64,000 nucleotides of DNA, taken from the NCBI GenBank assembly GCA_039105265.1, contig JAPFFF010000034.1, positions 558,001 through 622,000 on the forward strand, written 5' to 3'. Below are positions 38,774-50,813 of this stretch, in pieces (position 1 is the stretch's first letter; every line of letters begins with the position of its first letter). The notes under the pieces are model-generated. The model did not search any database, had not been told where the DNA came from, and worked only from the letters and a program-made list of their open reading frames with translations. This stretch comes from Tritrichomonas musculus (lineage: Eukaryota; Parabasalia; Tritrichomonadida; Tritrichomonadidae). The translations under genes and the position numbers were made by a program.

Positions 38774-40399
38774 TTTTAACGGTCATTTTTAACAGTCACG
38801 AAGGTAAAGTGAAGTGGGCCAAATGTAATTTCATAATTCTGAATTCTTCAAATGTGTGCTAAAAAGATTCATCAGGTCACATGGGGATCATGTTTTGAAT
38901 GAAGTAGGAAATTTAATTATGCAATGCTTGGGATCTTTTGCACAAAATTTTATTTGCTAATAATTTTACAACATTCAAATTTGAATTAGATAAATTAAGT
39001 ATTAATTAATTTTCTTAGTATAACAAAGTTATTTACAACAGTCTCTAATGATAAATAGAACAAAAACATACTAATTTTTATTTAGGATCAACTTAATTTA
39101 ATTATTTAACACAGCAGCATTTTCTTTTTGCCAAAAAAAATCTTAAACTTAAACCAAACATTATGTTTTCATATTTTTATGATGAATATGGATTTTAATA
39201 ATTTATTCATGTTAATATAAACACTATCTTTATTGCTTTTTTGAGATAATACCAGTATGAGTTAATGATTCTTTACCTTTTTATTCTATCATTAAATTGT
39301 TTATCGTAATAAAGTCACCATCAATAATTATTGATGATTTTTAGAATTTTCATCTTTATTTTTATCTTTATATGTTTTTAAACATATAATCTCCTTTTTT
39401 TGCATATATTTTATTATATAGTGTATAGACAAAAAAAAAAATTAATGGACAAAAATGACTTTCACTTCACCTCCACATAAAAAGTTGATTTATTTTCTAG
39501 AATATTGAAGTTTTTTAAATTATAATTTAATAATATTATTTTATATGTATTATATATTTTGTTTTAATGATTATTACTTTAATTACTTGATTAGGTCTGT
39601 GGTTATTTTCACAAAAAGAAAAACATATTTTTTACAATTATCTCCATAATAAATTGATTAAAATGGAATTAAAAGCTGAATTATTAATTTATACATGATG
39701 ATAATAATTCTTGTCAGATAAAATAATCAAAAATCCAAATATAGATTAAAAAAATGTGTTTAATTATTTTCGGTGAAATCAGTTTTTTTATTGGATAAAA
39801 AATTTTATTATCTTCATAGATATTTATTGATTTGCAAATAATTCATTACATTATTGATATTAATCTTAAAAACATAGAAATTATGTAACTAACTTTAAAA
39901 GGGATAGAATTTTTTAAAAGTCATTATTATTTGCGATTATCAAAAACAAACTCTGATTCTTATCTTTTTTTGGGATAAAAATCTGCAAAACATATTTAAT
40001 ATTTAATAAATTGTTTTTTAAATGTATTTTAAGATTTCAACGTTGGCGTATTGTTAAAATAAGATCGAAAAATTAAAAAACAGAAATTTCATTTTATTTT
40101 GGGAAATATTTAGATAATCTTAAATATTTTGCTATAGATAAAACATTTAATTCATGCTTTTAAAAAATATTAGATTGAATCATTGATAGCATTTGTTTAA
40201 ATTGAATTATTCATCTTTTTTTTAATGAAAAGAAAATTGTCATCAAAGCCAATATTTGCATAAAAGTATGATATAATTTTTAAAAATAGTTTATATACAT
40301 CTAATATAAAACCAAATAAAAATAATAGATTTTCATTTTCTTTAACCAATTTATGTAAAAGAACCATTTTACAAAAATTCTTAAAAAAGTTTATTTTAA
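38774..40399. other. Intergenic, AT-rich (copy 1)
   Basis: No gene seen. Practically identical to 58969-60594. Confidence 0.6.
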
Positions 40400-43300
40400 T
40401 TAGATTTTTCCCTCTTTCAAAAAGCTATTTGTGGTATCTTTACTAATGTTTTTGTTCGAAGCAAATGCATTATTATTACTGTTAGGCATAGTTACAGTGT
40501 TGTTATTACTGGATGCATATAAGTTGCTTGTGTTGTTATTACTGAATGCCCATCGGTTGCTTGTGTTGTTATTACTGGATGCATATAAGTTGCTTGCGTT
40601 GTTATTACTGGATGCATTTAAGTTGCTTGCGTTGTTATTACTGGATGCATATAAGTTGCTTGTGTTGTTATTACTGAATGCCCATCGGTTGCTTGTGTTG
40701 TTATTACTGGATGCCCATGAACTGTTTGTGTTTATTTGGACTTGTGATTTATTAATAATTTTTAATGATTTAATTCCATTGAATACATAATTCCCAATTG
40801 AAGTTACAGAAGAAGGAATTGTGATTTCTTTCAATGATGAACATCCACTGAATGCAGATTTTCCAATTGAAGTTACAGAAGAAGGAATTGTGATTTCTTT
40901 CAATGATGAACATCTATTGAATATATAATTTCCAATTGAAGTTACAGAAGAAGGAATTGTGATTTGTGTTAATGATGAACATCCACTGAATGCAGAATCT
41001 CCAATTGAAGTTACAGAAGAAGGAATTGTGATTTGTGTTAATGATGAACATCCACTGAATGCAGAATCTCCAATTGAAGTTACAGAAGAAGGAATTGTGA
41101 TTTGTGTTAATGATGAACATCCACTGAATGCAGAATCTCCAATTGAAGTTACAGAAGAAGGAATTGTGATTTGTGTTAATGATGAACATCCACTGAATGC
41201 AGAATCTCCAATTGAAGTTACAGAAGAAGGAATTGTGATTTGTGTTAATGATGAACATCCACTGAATGCAGATTTTCCAATTGAAGTTACAGAAGAAGGA
41301 ATTGTGATTTGTGTTAATGATGAACATCCACTGAATGCAGAATCTCCAATTGAAGTTACAGAAGAAGGAATTGTGATTTGTGTTAATGATGAACATCCAC
41401 TGAATGCAGAATTCCCAATTGAAGTTACAGAAGAAGGAATTGTGATTTGTGTTAATGATGAACATCCACTGAATGCAGAATCTCCAATTGAAGTTACAGA
41501 AGAAGGAATTGTGATTTGTGTTAATGATGAACATCCACTGAATGCAGAATCTCCAATTGAAGTTACAGAAGAAGGAATTGTGATTTGTGTTAATGATGAA
41601 CATCCACTGAATGCAGAATCTCCAATTGAAGTTACAGAAGAAGGAATTGTGATTTGTGTTAATGATGAACATCCACTGAATGCAGAATCTCCAATTGAAG
41701 TTACAGAAGAAGGAATTGTGATTTGTGTTAATGATGAACATCTATTGAATGCAGATTTTCCAATTGAAGTTACAGAAGAAGGAATTGTGATTTGTGTTAA
41801 TGATGAACATCCACTGAATGCAGATTTTCCAATTGAAGTTACAGAAGAAGGAATTGTGATTTGTGTTAATGATGAACATCCACTGAATGCAGAATCTCCA
41901 ATTGAAGTTACAGAAGAAGGAATTGTGATTTCTCTTAATGATGAACATCCACTGAATGCAGAATCTCCAATTGAAGTTACAGAAGAAGGAATTGTGATTT
42001 GTGTTAATGATGAACATCCACTGAATGCAGAATCTCCAATTGAAGTTACAGAAGAAGGAATTGTGATTTCTCTTAATGATGAACATCCACTGAATGCAGA
42101 TTTTCCAATTGAAGTTACAGAAGAAGGAATTGTGATTTGTGTTAATGATGAACATCCACTGAATGCAGAATCTCCAATTGAAGTTACAGAAGAAGGAATT
42201 GTGATTTGTGTTAATGATGAACATCCACTGAATGCAGATTTTCCAATTGAAGTTACAGAAGAAGGAATTGTGATTTCTTTCAATGATGAACATCCACTGA
42301 ATGCAGAATCTCCAATTGAAGTTACAGAAGAAGGAATTGTGATTTGTGTTAATGATGAACATCCACTGAATGCAGATTTTCCAATTGAAGTTACAGAAGA
42401 AGGAATTGTGATTTGTGTTAATGATGAACATCCACTGAATGCAGAATCTCCAATTGAAGTTACAGAAGAAGGAATTGTGATTTCTCTTAATGATGAACAT
42501 CCACTGAATGCAGAATCTCCAATTGAAGTTACAGAAGAAGGAATTGTGATTTGTGTTAATGATGAACATCCACTGAATGCAGAATCTCCAATTGAAGTTA
42601 CAGAAGAAGGAATTGTGATTTCTCTTAATGATGAACATCCACTGAATGCAGATTTTCCAATTGAAGTTACAGAAGAAGGAATTGTGATTTGTGTTAATGA
42701 TGAACATCCACTGAATGCAGAATCTCCAATTGAAGTTACAGAAGAAGGAATTGTGATTTCTTTCAATGATGAACATCCACTGAATGCAGATTTTCCAATT
42801 GAAGTTACAGAAGAAGGAATTGTGATTTCTTTCAATGATGAACATCTATTGAATATATAATTTCCAATTGAAGTTACAGAAGAAGGAATTGTGATTTGTG
42901 TTAATGATGAACATCCACTGAATGCAGAATCTCCAATTGAAGTTACAGAAGAAGGAATTGTGATTTGTGTTAATGATGAACATCCACTGAATGCAGAATC
43001 TCCAATTGAAGTTACAGAAGAAGGAATTGTGATTTGTGTTAATGATGAACATCCACTGAATGCAGAATCTCCAATTGAAGTTACAGAAGAAGGAATTGTG
43101 ATTTGTGTTAATGATGAACATCCACTGAATGCAGAATCTCCAATTGAAGTTACAGAAGAAGGAATTGTGATTTGTGTTAATGATGAACATCCACTGAATG
43201 CAGATTTTCCAATTGAAGTTACAGAAGAAGGAATTGTGATTTGTGTTAATGATGAACATCCACTGAATGCAGAATCTCCAATTGAAGTTACAGAAGAAGG

Positions 43301-46300
43301 AATTGTGATTTGTGTTAATGATGAACATCCACTGAATGCAGAATTCCCAATTGAAGTTACAGAAGAAGGAATTGTGATTTGTGTTAATGATGAACATCCA
43401 CTGAATGCAGAATCTCCAATTGAAGTTACAGAAGAAGGAATTGTGATTTGTGTTAATGATGAACATCCACTGAATGCAGAATCTCCAATTGAAGTTACAG
43501 AAGAAGGAATTGTGATTTGTGTTAATGATGAACATCCACTGAATGCAGAATCTCCAATTGAAGTTACAGAAGAAGGAATTGTGATTTGTGTTAATGATGA
43601 ACATCCACTGAATGCAGAATCTCCAATTGAAGTTACAGAAGAAGGAATTGTGATTTGTGTTAATGATGAACATCTATTGAATGCAGATTTTCCAATTGAA
43701 GTTACAGAAGAAGGAATTGTGATTTGTGTTAATGATGAACATCCACTGAATGCAGATTTTCCAATTGAAGTTACAGAAGAAGGAATTGTGATTTGTGTTA
43801 ATGATGAACATCCACTGAATGCAGAATCTCCAATTGAAGTTACAGAAGAAGGAATTGTGATTTCTCTTAATGATGAACATCCACTGAATGCAGAATCTCC
43901 AATTGAAGTTACAGAAGAAGGAATTGTGATTTGTGTTAATGATGAACATCCACTGAATGCAGAATCTCCAATTGAAGTTACAGAAGAAGGAATTGTGATT
44001 TCTCTTAATGATGAACATCCACTGAATGCAGATTTTCCAATTGAAGTTACAGAAGAAGGAATTGTGATTTGTGTTAATGATGAACATCCACTGAATGCAG
44101 AATCTCCAATTGAAGTTACAGAAGAAGGAATTGTGATTTCTCTTAATGATGAACATCCACTGAATGCAGAATCTCCAATTGAAGTTACAGAAGAAGGAAT
44201 TGTGATTTGTGTTAATGATGAACATCCACTGAATGCAGAATCTCCAATTGAAGTTACAGAAGAAGGAATTGTGATTTGTGTTAATGATGAACATCCACTG
44301 AATGCAGATTTTCCAATTGAAGTTACAGAAGAAGGAATTGTGATTTGTGTTAATGATGAACATCCACTGAATGCAGAATCTCCAATTGAAGTTACAGAAG
44401 AAGGAATTGTGATTTGTGTTAATGATGAACATCCACTGAATGCAGAATCTCCAATTGAAGTTACAGAAGAAGGAATTGTGATTTGTGTTAATGATGAACA
44501 TCCACTGAATGCAGAATCTCCAATTGAAGTTACAGAAGAAGGAATTGTGATTTGTGTTAATGATGAACATCCACTGAATGCAGATTTTCCAATTGAAGTT
44601 ACAGAAGAAGGAATTGTGATTTGTGTTAATGATGAACATCCACTGAATGCAGAATCTCCAATTGAAGTTACAGAAGAAGGAATTGTGATTTGTGTTAATG
44701 ATGAACATCCACTGAATGCAGAATCTCCAATTGAAGTTACAGAAGAAGGAATTGTGATTTGTGTTAATGATGAACATCTATTGAATGCAGAATTCCCAAT
44801 TGAAGTTACAGAAGAAGGAATTGTGATTTGTGTTAATGATGAACATCCACTGAATGCAGAATCTCCAATTGAAGTTACAGAAGAAGGAATTGTGATTTGT
44901 GTTAATGATGAACATCCACTGAATGCAGAATCTCCAATTGAAGTTACAGAAGAAGGAATTGTGATTTGTGTTAATGATGAACATCCACTGAATGCAGATT
45001 TTCCAATTGAAGTTACAGAAGAAGGAATTGTGATTTGTGTTAATGATGAACATCCACTGAATGCAGAATCTCCAATTGAAGTTACAGAAGAAGGAATTGT
45101 GATTTGTGTTAATGATGAACATCCACTGAATGCAGATTTTCCAATTGAAGTTACAGAAGAAGGAATTGTGATTTGTGTTAATGATGAACATCCACTGAAT
45201 GCAGAATCTCCAATTGAAGTTACAGAAGAAGGAATTGTGATTTGTGTTAATGATGAACATCCACTGAATGCAGATTTTCCAATTGAAGTTACAGAAGAAG
45301 GAATTGTGATTTGTGTTAATGATGAACATCCACTGAATGCAGAATCTCCAATTGAAGTTACAGAAGAAGGAATTGTGATTTGTATTAATGATGAACATCC
45401 ACTGAATGCAGAATCTCCAATTGAAGTTACAGAAGAAGGAATTGTGATTTGTATTAATGATGAACATCCACTGAATGCAGAATCTCCAATTGAAGTTACA
45501 GAAGAAGGAATTGTGATTTGTATTAATGATGAACATCCACTGAATGCAGAATCTCCAATTGAAGTTACAGAAGAAGGAATTGTGATTTGTGTTAATGATG
45601 AACATCCACTGAATGCAGATTTTCCAATTGAAGTTACAGAAGAAGGAATTGTGATTTGTGTTAATGATGAACATCCACTGAATGCAGAATCTCCAATTGA
45701 AGTTACAGAAGAAGGAATTGTGATTTGTGTTAATGATGAACATCCACTGAATGCAGAATCTCCAATTGAAGTTACAGAAGAAGGAATTGTGATTTCTCTT
45801 AATGATGAACATCCACTGAATGCAGATTTTCCAATTGAAGTTACAGAAGAAGGAATTGTGATTTGTGTTAATGATGAACATCCACTGAATGCAGAATCTC
45901 CAATTGAAGTTACAGAAGAAGGAATTGTGATTTCTTTCAATGATGAACATCCACTGAATGCAGAATCTCCAATTGAAGTTACAGAAGAAGGAATTGTGAT
46001 TTGTGTTAATGATGAACATCCACTGAATGCAGAATCTCCAATTGAAGTTACAGAAGAAGGAATTGTGATTTGTGTTAATGATGAACATCCACTGAATGCA
46101 GATTTTCCAATTGAAGTTACAGAAGAAGGAATTGTGATTTGTATTAATGATGAACATCCACTGAATGCAGAATCTCCAATTGAAGTTACAGAAGAAGGAA
46201 TTGTGATTTGTGTTAATGATGAACATCCACTGAATGCAGAATCTCCAATTGAAGTTACAGAAGAAGGAATTGTGATTTGTGTTAATGATGAACATCTATT

Positions 46301-47824
46301 GAATGCAGATTTTCCAATTGAAGTTACAGAAGAAGGAATTGTGATTTGTGTTAATGATGAACATCCACTGAATGCAGATTTTCCAATTGAAGTTACAGAA
46401 GAAGGAATTGTGATTTGTGTTAATGATGAACATCCACTGAATGCAGATTTTCCAATTGAAGTTACAGAAGAAGGAATTGTGATTTGTGTTAATGATGAAC
46501 ATCCACTGAATGCAGAATCTCCAATTGAAGTTACAGAAGAAGGAATTGTGATTTGTGTTAATGATGAACATCCACTGAATGCAGAATCTCCAATTGAAGT
46601 TACAGAAGAAGGAATTGTGATTTGTGTTAATGATGAACATCCACTGAATGCAGATTTTCCAATTGAAGTTACAGAAGAAGGAATTGTGATTTGTGTTAAT
46701 GATGAACATCCACTGAATGCAGATTTTCCAATTGAAGTTACAGAAGAAGGAATTGTGATTTGTGTTAATGATGAACATCCACTGAATGCAGAATCTCCAA
46801 TTGAAGTTACAGAAGAAGGAATTGTGATTTGTGTTAATGATGAACATCCACTGAATGCAGAATCTCCAATTGAAGTTACAGAAGAAGGAATTGTGATTTG
46901 TGTTAATGATGAACATCCACTGAATGCAGAATCTCCAATTGAAGTTACAGAAGAAGGAATTGTGATTTGTGTTAATGATGAACATCCACTGAATGCAGAT
47001 TTTCCAATTGAAGTTACAGAAGAAGGAATTGTGATTTGTGTTAATGATGAACATCCACTGAATGCAGAATCTCCAATTGAAGTTACAGAAGAAGGAATTG
47101 TGATTTGTGTTAATGATGAACATCCACTGAATGCAGAATCTCCAATTGAAGTTACAGAAGAAGGAATTGTGATTTGTGTTAATGATGAACATCCACTGAA
47201 TGCAGATTTTCCAATTGAAGTTACAGAAGAAGGAATTGTGATTTGTGTTAATGATGAACATCCACTGAATGCAGAATCTCCAATTGAAGTTACAGAAGAA
47301 GGAATTGTGATTTCTTTCAATGATGAACATCCACTGAATGCAGAATCTCCAATTGAAGTTACAGAAGAAGGAATTGTGATTTGTGTTAATGATGAACATC
47401 CACTGAATGCAGAATCTCCAATTGAAGTTACAGAAGAAGGAATTGTGATTTGTGTTAATGATGAACATCCACTGAATGCAGAATCTCCAATTGAAGTTAC
47501 AGAAGAAGGAATTGTGATTTGTGTTAATGATGAACATCCACTGAATGCAGATTTTCCAATTGAAGTTACAGAAGAAGGAATTGTGATTTCTTTCAATGAT
47601 GAACATCCACTGAATGCAGAATCTCCAATTGAAGTTACAGAAGAAGGAATTGTGATTTGTGTTAATGATGAACATCCACTGAATGCAGAATCTCCAATTG
47701 AAGTTACAGAAGAAGGAATTGTGATTTGTGTTAATGATGAACATCCACTGAATGCAGAATCTCCAATTGAAGTTACAGAAGACGGAATTGTGATTTCTCT
47801 TAATGATGAACATCCACTGAACAT
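40400..47824 (-). CDS. Giant BspA-like LRR repeat protein, about 102 near-identical units
   Basis: 2474 residues from an ATG that itself lies inside a repeat ([14 protein letters not shown]). About 102 copies of one 23-residue TpLRR unit (core [18 protein letters not shown]) run without break. They vary almost only at a few sites: D/K/N before SAF, S/N at SGC/NRC, TQ/KE/RE/IQ. A 130-residue Asn/Ser-rich tail follows, made of 11-residue units ([22 protein letters not shown]). No signal peptide and no membrane segment. A stop stands just upstream of the ATG, and the DUF3447/ankyrin head present in copy 2 is missing, so the array may be an expanded but headless gene. Probably forms a long curved LRR solenoid if expressed. 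Confidence 0.75.
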   Translation of the reverse strand: MFSGCSSLREITIPSSVTSIGDSAFSGCSSLTQITIPSSVTSIGDSAFSGCSSLTQITIPSSVTSIGDSAFSGCSSLKEITIPSSVTSIGKSAFSGCSSLTQITIPSSVTSIGDSAFSGCSSLTQITIPSSVTSIGDSAFSGCSSLTQITIPSSVTSIGDSAFSGCSSLKEITIPSSVTSIGDSAFSGCSSLTQITIPSSVTSIGKSAFSGCSSLTQITIPSSVTSIGDSAFSGCSSLTQITIPSSVTSIGDSAFSGCSSLTQITIPSSVTSIGKSAFSGCSSLTQITIPSSVTSIGDSAFSGCSSLTQITIPSSVTSIGDSAFSGCSSLTQITIPSSVTSIGDSAFSGCSSLTQITIPSSVTSIGKSAFSGCSSLTQITIPSSVTSIGKSAFSGCSSLTQITIPSSVTSIGDSAFSGCSSLTQITIPSSVTSIGDSAFSGCSSLTQITIPSSVTSIGKSAFSGCSSLTQITIPSSVTSIGKSAFSGCSSLTQITIPSSVTSIGKSAFNRCSSLTQITIPSSVTSIGDSAFSGCSSLTQITIPSSVTSIGDSAFSGCSSLIQITIPSSVTSIGKSAFSGCSSLTQITIPSSVTSIGDSAFSGCSSLTQITIPSSVTSIGDSAFSGCSSLKEITIPSSVTSIGDSAFSGCSSLTQITIPSSVTSIGKSAFSGCSSLREITIPSSVTSIGDSAFSGCSSLTQITIPSSVTSIGDSAFSGCSSLTQITIPSSVTSIGKSAFSGCSSLTQITIPSSVTSIGDSAFSGCSSLIQITIPSSVTSIGDSAFSGCSSLIQITIPSSVTSIGDSAFSGCSSLIQITIPSSVTSIGDSAFSGCSSLTQITIPSSVTSIGKSAFSGCSSLTQITIPSSVTSIGDSAFSGCSSLTQITIPSSVTSIGKSAFSGCSSLTQITIPSSVTSIGDSAFSGCSSLTQITIPSSVTSIGKSAFSGCSSLTQITIPSSVTSIGDSAFSGCSSLTQITIPSSVTSIGDSAFSGCSSLTQITIPSSVTSIGNSAFNRCSSLTQITIPSSVTSIGDSAFSGCSSLTQITIPSSVTSIGDSAFSGCSSLTQITIPSSVTSIGKSAFSGCSSLTQITIPSSVTSIGDSAFSGCSSLTQITIPSSVTSIGDSAFSGCSSLTQITIPSSVTSIGDSAFSGCSSLTQITIPSSVTSIGKSAFSGCSSLTQITIPSSVTSIGDSAFSGCSSLTQITIPSSVTSIGDSAFSGCSSLREITIPSSVTSIGDSAFSGCSSLTQITIPSSVTSIGKSAFSGCSSLREITIPSSVTSIGDSAFSGCSSLTQITIPSSVTSIGDSAFSGCSSLREITIPSSVTSIGDSAFSGCSSLTQITIPSSVTSIGKSAFSGCSSLTQITIPSSVTSIGKSAFNRCSSLTQITIPSSVTSIGDSAFSGCSSLTQITIPSSVTSIGDSAFSGCSSLTQITIPSSVTSIGDSAFSGCSSLTQITIPSSVTSIGDSAFSGCSSLTQITIPSSVTSIGNSAFSGCSSLTQITIPSSVTSIGDSAFSGCSSLTQITIPSSVTSIGKSAFSGCSSLTQITIPSSVTSIGDSAFSGCSSLTQITIPSSVTSIGDSAFSGCSSLTQITIPSSVTSIGDSAFSGCSSLTQITIPSSVTSIGDSAFSGCSSLTQITIPSSVTSIGNYIFNRCSSLKEITIPSSVTSIGKSAFSGCSSLKEITIPSSVTSIGDSAFSGCSSLTQITIPSSVTSIGKSAFSGCSSLREITIPSSVTSIGDSAFSGCSSLTQITIPSSVTSIGDSAFSGCSSLREITIPSSVTSIGDSAFSGCSSLTQITIPSSVTSIGKSAFSGCSSLTQITIPSSVTSIGDSAFSGCSSLKEITIPSSVTSIGKSAFSGCSSLTQITIPSSVTSIGDSAFSGCSSLTQITIPSSVTSIGKSAFSGCSSLREITIPSSVTSIGDSAFSGCSSLTQITIPSSVTSIGDSAFSGCSSLREITIPSSVTSIGDSAFSGCSSLTQITIPSSVTSIGKSAFSGCSSLTQITIPSSVTSIGKSAFNRCSSLTQITIPSSVTSIGDSAFSGCSSLTQITIPSSVTSIGDSAFSGCSSLTQITIPSSVTSIGDSAFSGCSSLTQITIPSSVTSIGDSAFSGCSSLTQITIPSSVTSIGNSAFSGCSSLTQITIPSSVTSIGDSAFSGCSSLTQITIPSSVTSIGKSAFSGCSSLTQITIPSSVTSIGDSAFSGCSSLTQITIPSSVTSIGDSAFSGCSSLTQITIPSSVTSIGDSAFSGCSSLTQITIPSSVTSIGDSAFSGCSSLTQITIPSSVTSIGNYIFNRCSSLKEITIPSSVTSIGKSAFSGCSSLKEITIPSSVTSIGNYVFNGIKSLKIINKSQVQINTNSSWASSNNNTSNRWAFSNNNTSNLYASSNNNASNLNASSNNNASNLYASSNNNTSNRWAFSNNNTSNLYASSNNNTVTMPNSNNNAFASNKNISKDTTNSFLKEGKI
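40501..40735 (-). repeat. 33-bp Asn/Ser-rich tail repeats (7 units)
   Basis: Seven 33-bp units coding for 11 residues. The copy at 60690-60795 has three; the 132-bp difference equals four units exactly. Confidence 0.75.
40790..47822 (-). repeat. 69-bp tandem repeat array (about 102 units)
   Basis: 7.0 kb of one 69-bp unit with about 95-100 percent identity between units. As 69 is a multiple of three and the unit lacks stops in several frames, long open frames also exist on the other strand and in a second minus frame; these are by-products. Confidence 0.95.
40914..44777 (-). repeat. Higher-order repeat: 28-unit block (1932 bp) present twice
   Basis: The marker unit coding NYIFNRC occurs at about 40914 and 42846, 1932 bp = 28 x 69 apart. 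The order of unit variants right of each marker is identical for at least 18 units, then differs. Shows a recent unequal exchange of a multi-unit block. Confidence 0.75.
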
Positions 47825-47898
47825 GTGGCTTACTATTTTTTTTTACGAAATTTTCATCATATAAGATCCAAAATAAAACTATTGCTTATTATTTTGTT

Positions 47899-47899
<1 letters not shown>

Positions 47900-47931
<32 letters not shown>
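47900..47931. repeat. Poly-A tract (32 A), copy 1
   Basis: Homopolymer; 41 A at the matching place in copy 2. Confidence 0.8.
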
Positions 47932-47933
<2 letters not shown>

Positions 47934-48517
47934 ATAAATTTCTTATAAGAAAAATGTGAGAGTAATTCAAATCATATTTTATTCCTATTGAAATCATAGC
48001 TTTTGCTTATCAATTTTTGAATAAAACATTATAAATATCGAAAATTATGTATTAAACAAATACATTTATTTTTGAATGTATAAGTTAAATATATTACTTT
48101 TTACAATAATAATGTATATTATTCATAGTATTTAGTTAAAATATTGACTTAATTATCAAATAAGTTGGAATAAATTCATTTTTTATAAATTATTTGACTA
48201 TTCAAATTTATTTTGATAAAAATATTTATACATCTTAATATTTAACCAATATATTCTAAAAAAAACGTTTATTTATTTATCATTTTATACTATCATTATT
48301 CTAGTATGATAATTAAACTTAATACAAGCTACTCTTCAATATTTAATAACAATTTTTATATATATATAAAGATGAAATATAAATTACTTTATTTATTATG
48401 TTAGTGAAAACTATATTTATCATTTTACATATATATTAATGATATTACAGTTATATAATAATTTTACAAAATTATCTAAAAGAGTTTCAGAAATAATAAA
48501 ATAAAAATGAACAATAG
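47932..48517. other. Intergenic, AT-rich (copy 1)
   Basis: No gene seen; matches 62638-63228 of copy 2 closely. Confidence 0.6.
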
Positions 48518-49213
48518 GCTGTTTTTTGGGAATATCTGCCAGAATTATATTCATTTAAGGTTTGTCATAATGGTAGTTATTACATTGCATACAATAATCT
48601 TGGCCTGATTCATTTAATTGATAATAAAACACAAGACAAAGAAATTTGTATCAATTTTATTAAAGAAGCAGCATTTGCAGAATATTCATATGCACAAAAT
48701 AATTTGGGCTTAATTTATCAATTGTTTCAAAAAGAAATTGAAAATGCCGAGTATTTGTTCGGACGTTCATCAAAGCAAAATTTTGCATTGGCAGATTTTA
48801 ATCTTGCTCATCTATGTGAGATAAAGAAAGATGAAGAAAAAGCAATTGAATATTATATTAAAGCGTCACAGGATGAAGATCAACCTTTGTTCTTTAGAAG
48901 CAATGAAATAAAAGAAGATGGAATTGAATTGTCGAAAACATTTGTATGTTGTTTGACTAATTTAATTCTTACTGATTTTTATTTATCTACTGAACAAACG
49001 GCAATAAACTTAGAAAGTGCAAAACAATATTTCATCAGCTCATTATCAAAACTAATCAAACAAACTAACGATTCTCATTATTCATTTCAATTTAATTATA
49101 TCGAAATGAAGGATGAAGAAGAAAAAAAGTTTTCGTATATTAGAAAATTCATTTTGTATTTCTCTGATTTTCATCTCAGTGATTTTGTTAATGTTGAGGA
49201 AATAATTATATGA
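48518..49213 (+). pseudogene. Sel1-repeat protein fragment, no start codon (copy 1)
   Basis: The frame opens right after a TAG (48515-48517) and codes for 231 residues beginning AVFWEYLPELYSF. Two or three Sel1-like repeats are clear (SYYIAYNNLGLIHL, YAQNNLGLIYQ, FNLAHLCEIKKDEEKAIEYY), then a non-repeat tail. There is no Met until close to the end, so the 5' part of the gene has been lost. The copy at 63229 has the same lesion, so it predates the duplication. Confidence 0.6.
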
Positions 49214-49391
49214 GCTTTCATAAAATTGAATGTTATTATTCAAAAATCAAATGAGTTTTTTTTTTTTTTTAGTTTTAGTTTTGAGGATTCAATAACAAAT
49301 TTTAATAATAAAAAAGAAATCTTAGTTAAAAATTAAGTTTAGGCTTTAAAGCTAAAATAAATGCTTAAATCATCATCTTTTTAAATTTTTT

Positions 49392-50330
49392 TTAGGGATT
49401 TTGTTTTTCATCTTTTGTGCCAGTTTCATATATCAAAACCTCATCTCGTGTTAATACTTGAACATCATTCATATAATTTTCAACAAAAACGTCATATTCC
49501 TCCAAATTTGTCTCAGGAAACAATGGTTCTTCGTTTGTTTTGAGTTCGTGAACAATTTGAGAAAATGATGGACGTTTTGATGGATCTATATTTAGGCAAT
49601 GTTTAATAATACTGCTAACTAAAGTTGGAGTATTTTTTGGAATTTCATAATATGGCATTTCTTTCCCTGTTTTTGCAAAATTCTCATTTCCAAGAACAAT
49701 CGACAATAAAAGGACACCAAATGAAAAAACGTCATTTTCAGGTGAAACATCGTGGGTTTCCTTTAAATTGGGGCAACAATAAGGAGACTCTGACATTTTA
49801 TCTGGTATTAAATCAGTATGATTTGAATAATATCTTGGAAAGTATCCAAAATCACAAACTTTTGGGTTGTAATCGTCATCAAAGTATATTGTTAAAGGAC
49901 TAAGGTAACCATGGAATAAACCAAATGATTGAATATGCATCATTGTACATGCTATTCCAAAAGTTAATTTAGACTTCATCGTGTCATTCCATAATGTTAC
50001 ATATTTTGTCTTTTTTGCATTAAGTTCAGAATAAAAATGAAATAGATTTCCATTTGGAAAATATTCAGTAATTATTGTTTTTTCTGGCAAGAAAAAGTAT
50101 CCAAAAAATTTTGGAATTCCTATATATGGTCGGATTATACAAAATCGTTCTAGATTTTGTAAATATAAAGAGTTTTTCTCATCTGATCCATCAAAAATAT
50201 TAAATAAAACAGTTTCTTTCCTTTGCTTTTTGTATGAAATACAGATGTGGCAAAAACCCAGAGGAGATTTCGTCTTATCATCTTTATTATATTCAAAATC
50301 TGATGGTGAAGCAACAAATTCTTCAAGCAT
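49392..50330 (-). CDS. Predicted pseudokinase (TKL-like fold)
   Basis: 312 residues with a kinase-like order of motifs: IITEYFPNGNLFHF hinge, HGYLSPLTIYFDD where HRDLKPxNILLDD is expected, KVCDFGYF (DFG kept), DVFSFGVLLLSIVLG (helix F), and DPSKRPSFSQIVHEL at the end. The catalytic HRD Asp is replaced (HGY), no glycine loop or VAIK-type Lys is seen (ETVLFNIF at that place), and APE is replaced by CPN. It should not phosphorylate by the usual mechanism; a scaffold or allosteric role is likely. The frame is intact from ATG to stop. It lies just right of duplication copy 1. Confidence 0.75.
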   Translation of the reverse strand: MLEEFVASPSDFEYNKDDKTKSPLGFCHICISYKKQRKETVLFNIFDGSDEKNSLYLQNLERFCIIRPYIGIPKFFGYFFLPEKTIITEYFPNGNLFHFYSELNAKKTKYVTLWNDTMKSKLTFGIACTMMHIQSFGLFHGYLSPLTIYFDDDYNPKVCDFGYFPRYYSNHTDLIPDKMSESPYCCPNLKETHDVSPENDVFSFGVLLLSIVLGNENFAKTGKEMPYYEIPKNTPTLVSSIIKHCLNIDPSKRPSFSQIVHELKTNEEPLFPETNLEEYDVFVENYMNDVQVLTRDEVLIYETGTKDEKQNP

Positions 50331-50813
50331 ATCAGTAAAACTTATCTGTATAAAATAAATTTATTTTTGTCAAAAATTTTCCTGTAGAACAGAAGTGTCA
50401 AAATATAAGAAGGAAACATAAATAACCTAAGTAAATAAAATTTTTAAAAATTTTCATATGTGTTGTGATTGATATTATTATTAATATTATATTTTTATCG
50501 ATAAATTTTTAATATAAATGTATTTATATATTTCAATGAAAACAATAAATTTTGTCAAAATTTTGACAGTAAGATTAAATACTTTATACCACTTAAGTGG
50601 TATTCAAAACTTTAACGGTCATAATTAACGTATATATTTTTAAAATATTGAGAAAATCTAATTTTTATATAGCTTTACAAATGCGGTTATTATCAAATGG
50701 CATTCCATATACATATACCATGGTTTATATTTAATATTTTATAAATAAGCAAGTAGAAATATCAATTATTACTCAATTTACTAATTGTTAAAATAACATC
50801 AAACAAATGATGA
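50331..50813. other. Intergenic, AT-rich
   Basis: No gene. A small palindrome ACCACTTAAGTGGT is at about 50588-50601. Confidence 0.5.

Larger units (their letters stand above)
36930..49300. repeat. Segmental duplication, copy 1
   Basis: Near-identical to 57110-64000 in the same orientation apart from a large difference in the BspA array and a deletion beside it. Offset is 20187-20195 bp left of the array and 14711 bp right of it. Identity is close to base level over AT-rich non-coding DNA too, so the duplication is recent. Confidence 0.85.

Noticed and set aside
38677-38862. 61-codon frame over the TAGGGACA hairpin, also at 58872-59057
   Set aside because: Explained by the hairpin and flanking DNA; identity of the copies comes from the segmental duplication, not from coding constraint.
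40959-47864. Long plus-strand frames (633 and 1657 codons) and a second minus frame through the BspA array
   Set aside because: By-products of a 69-bp unit that lacks stops in several frames. Only the minus frame giving the TpLRR consensus has a known protein pattern.
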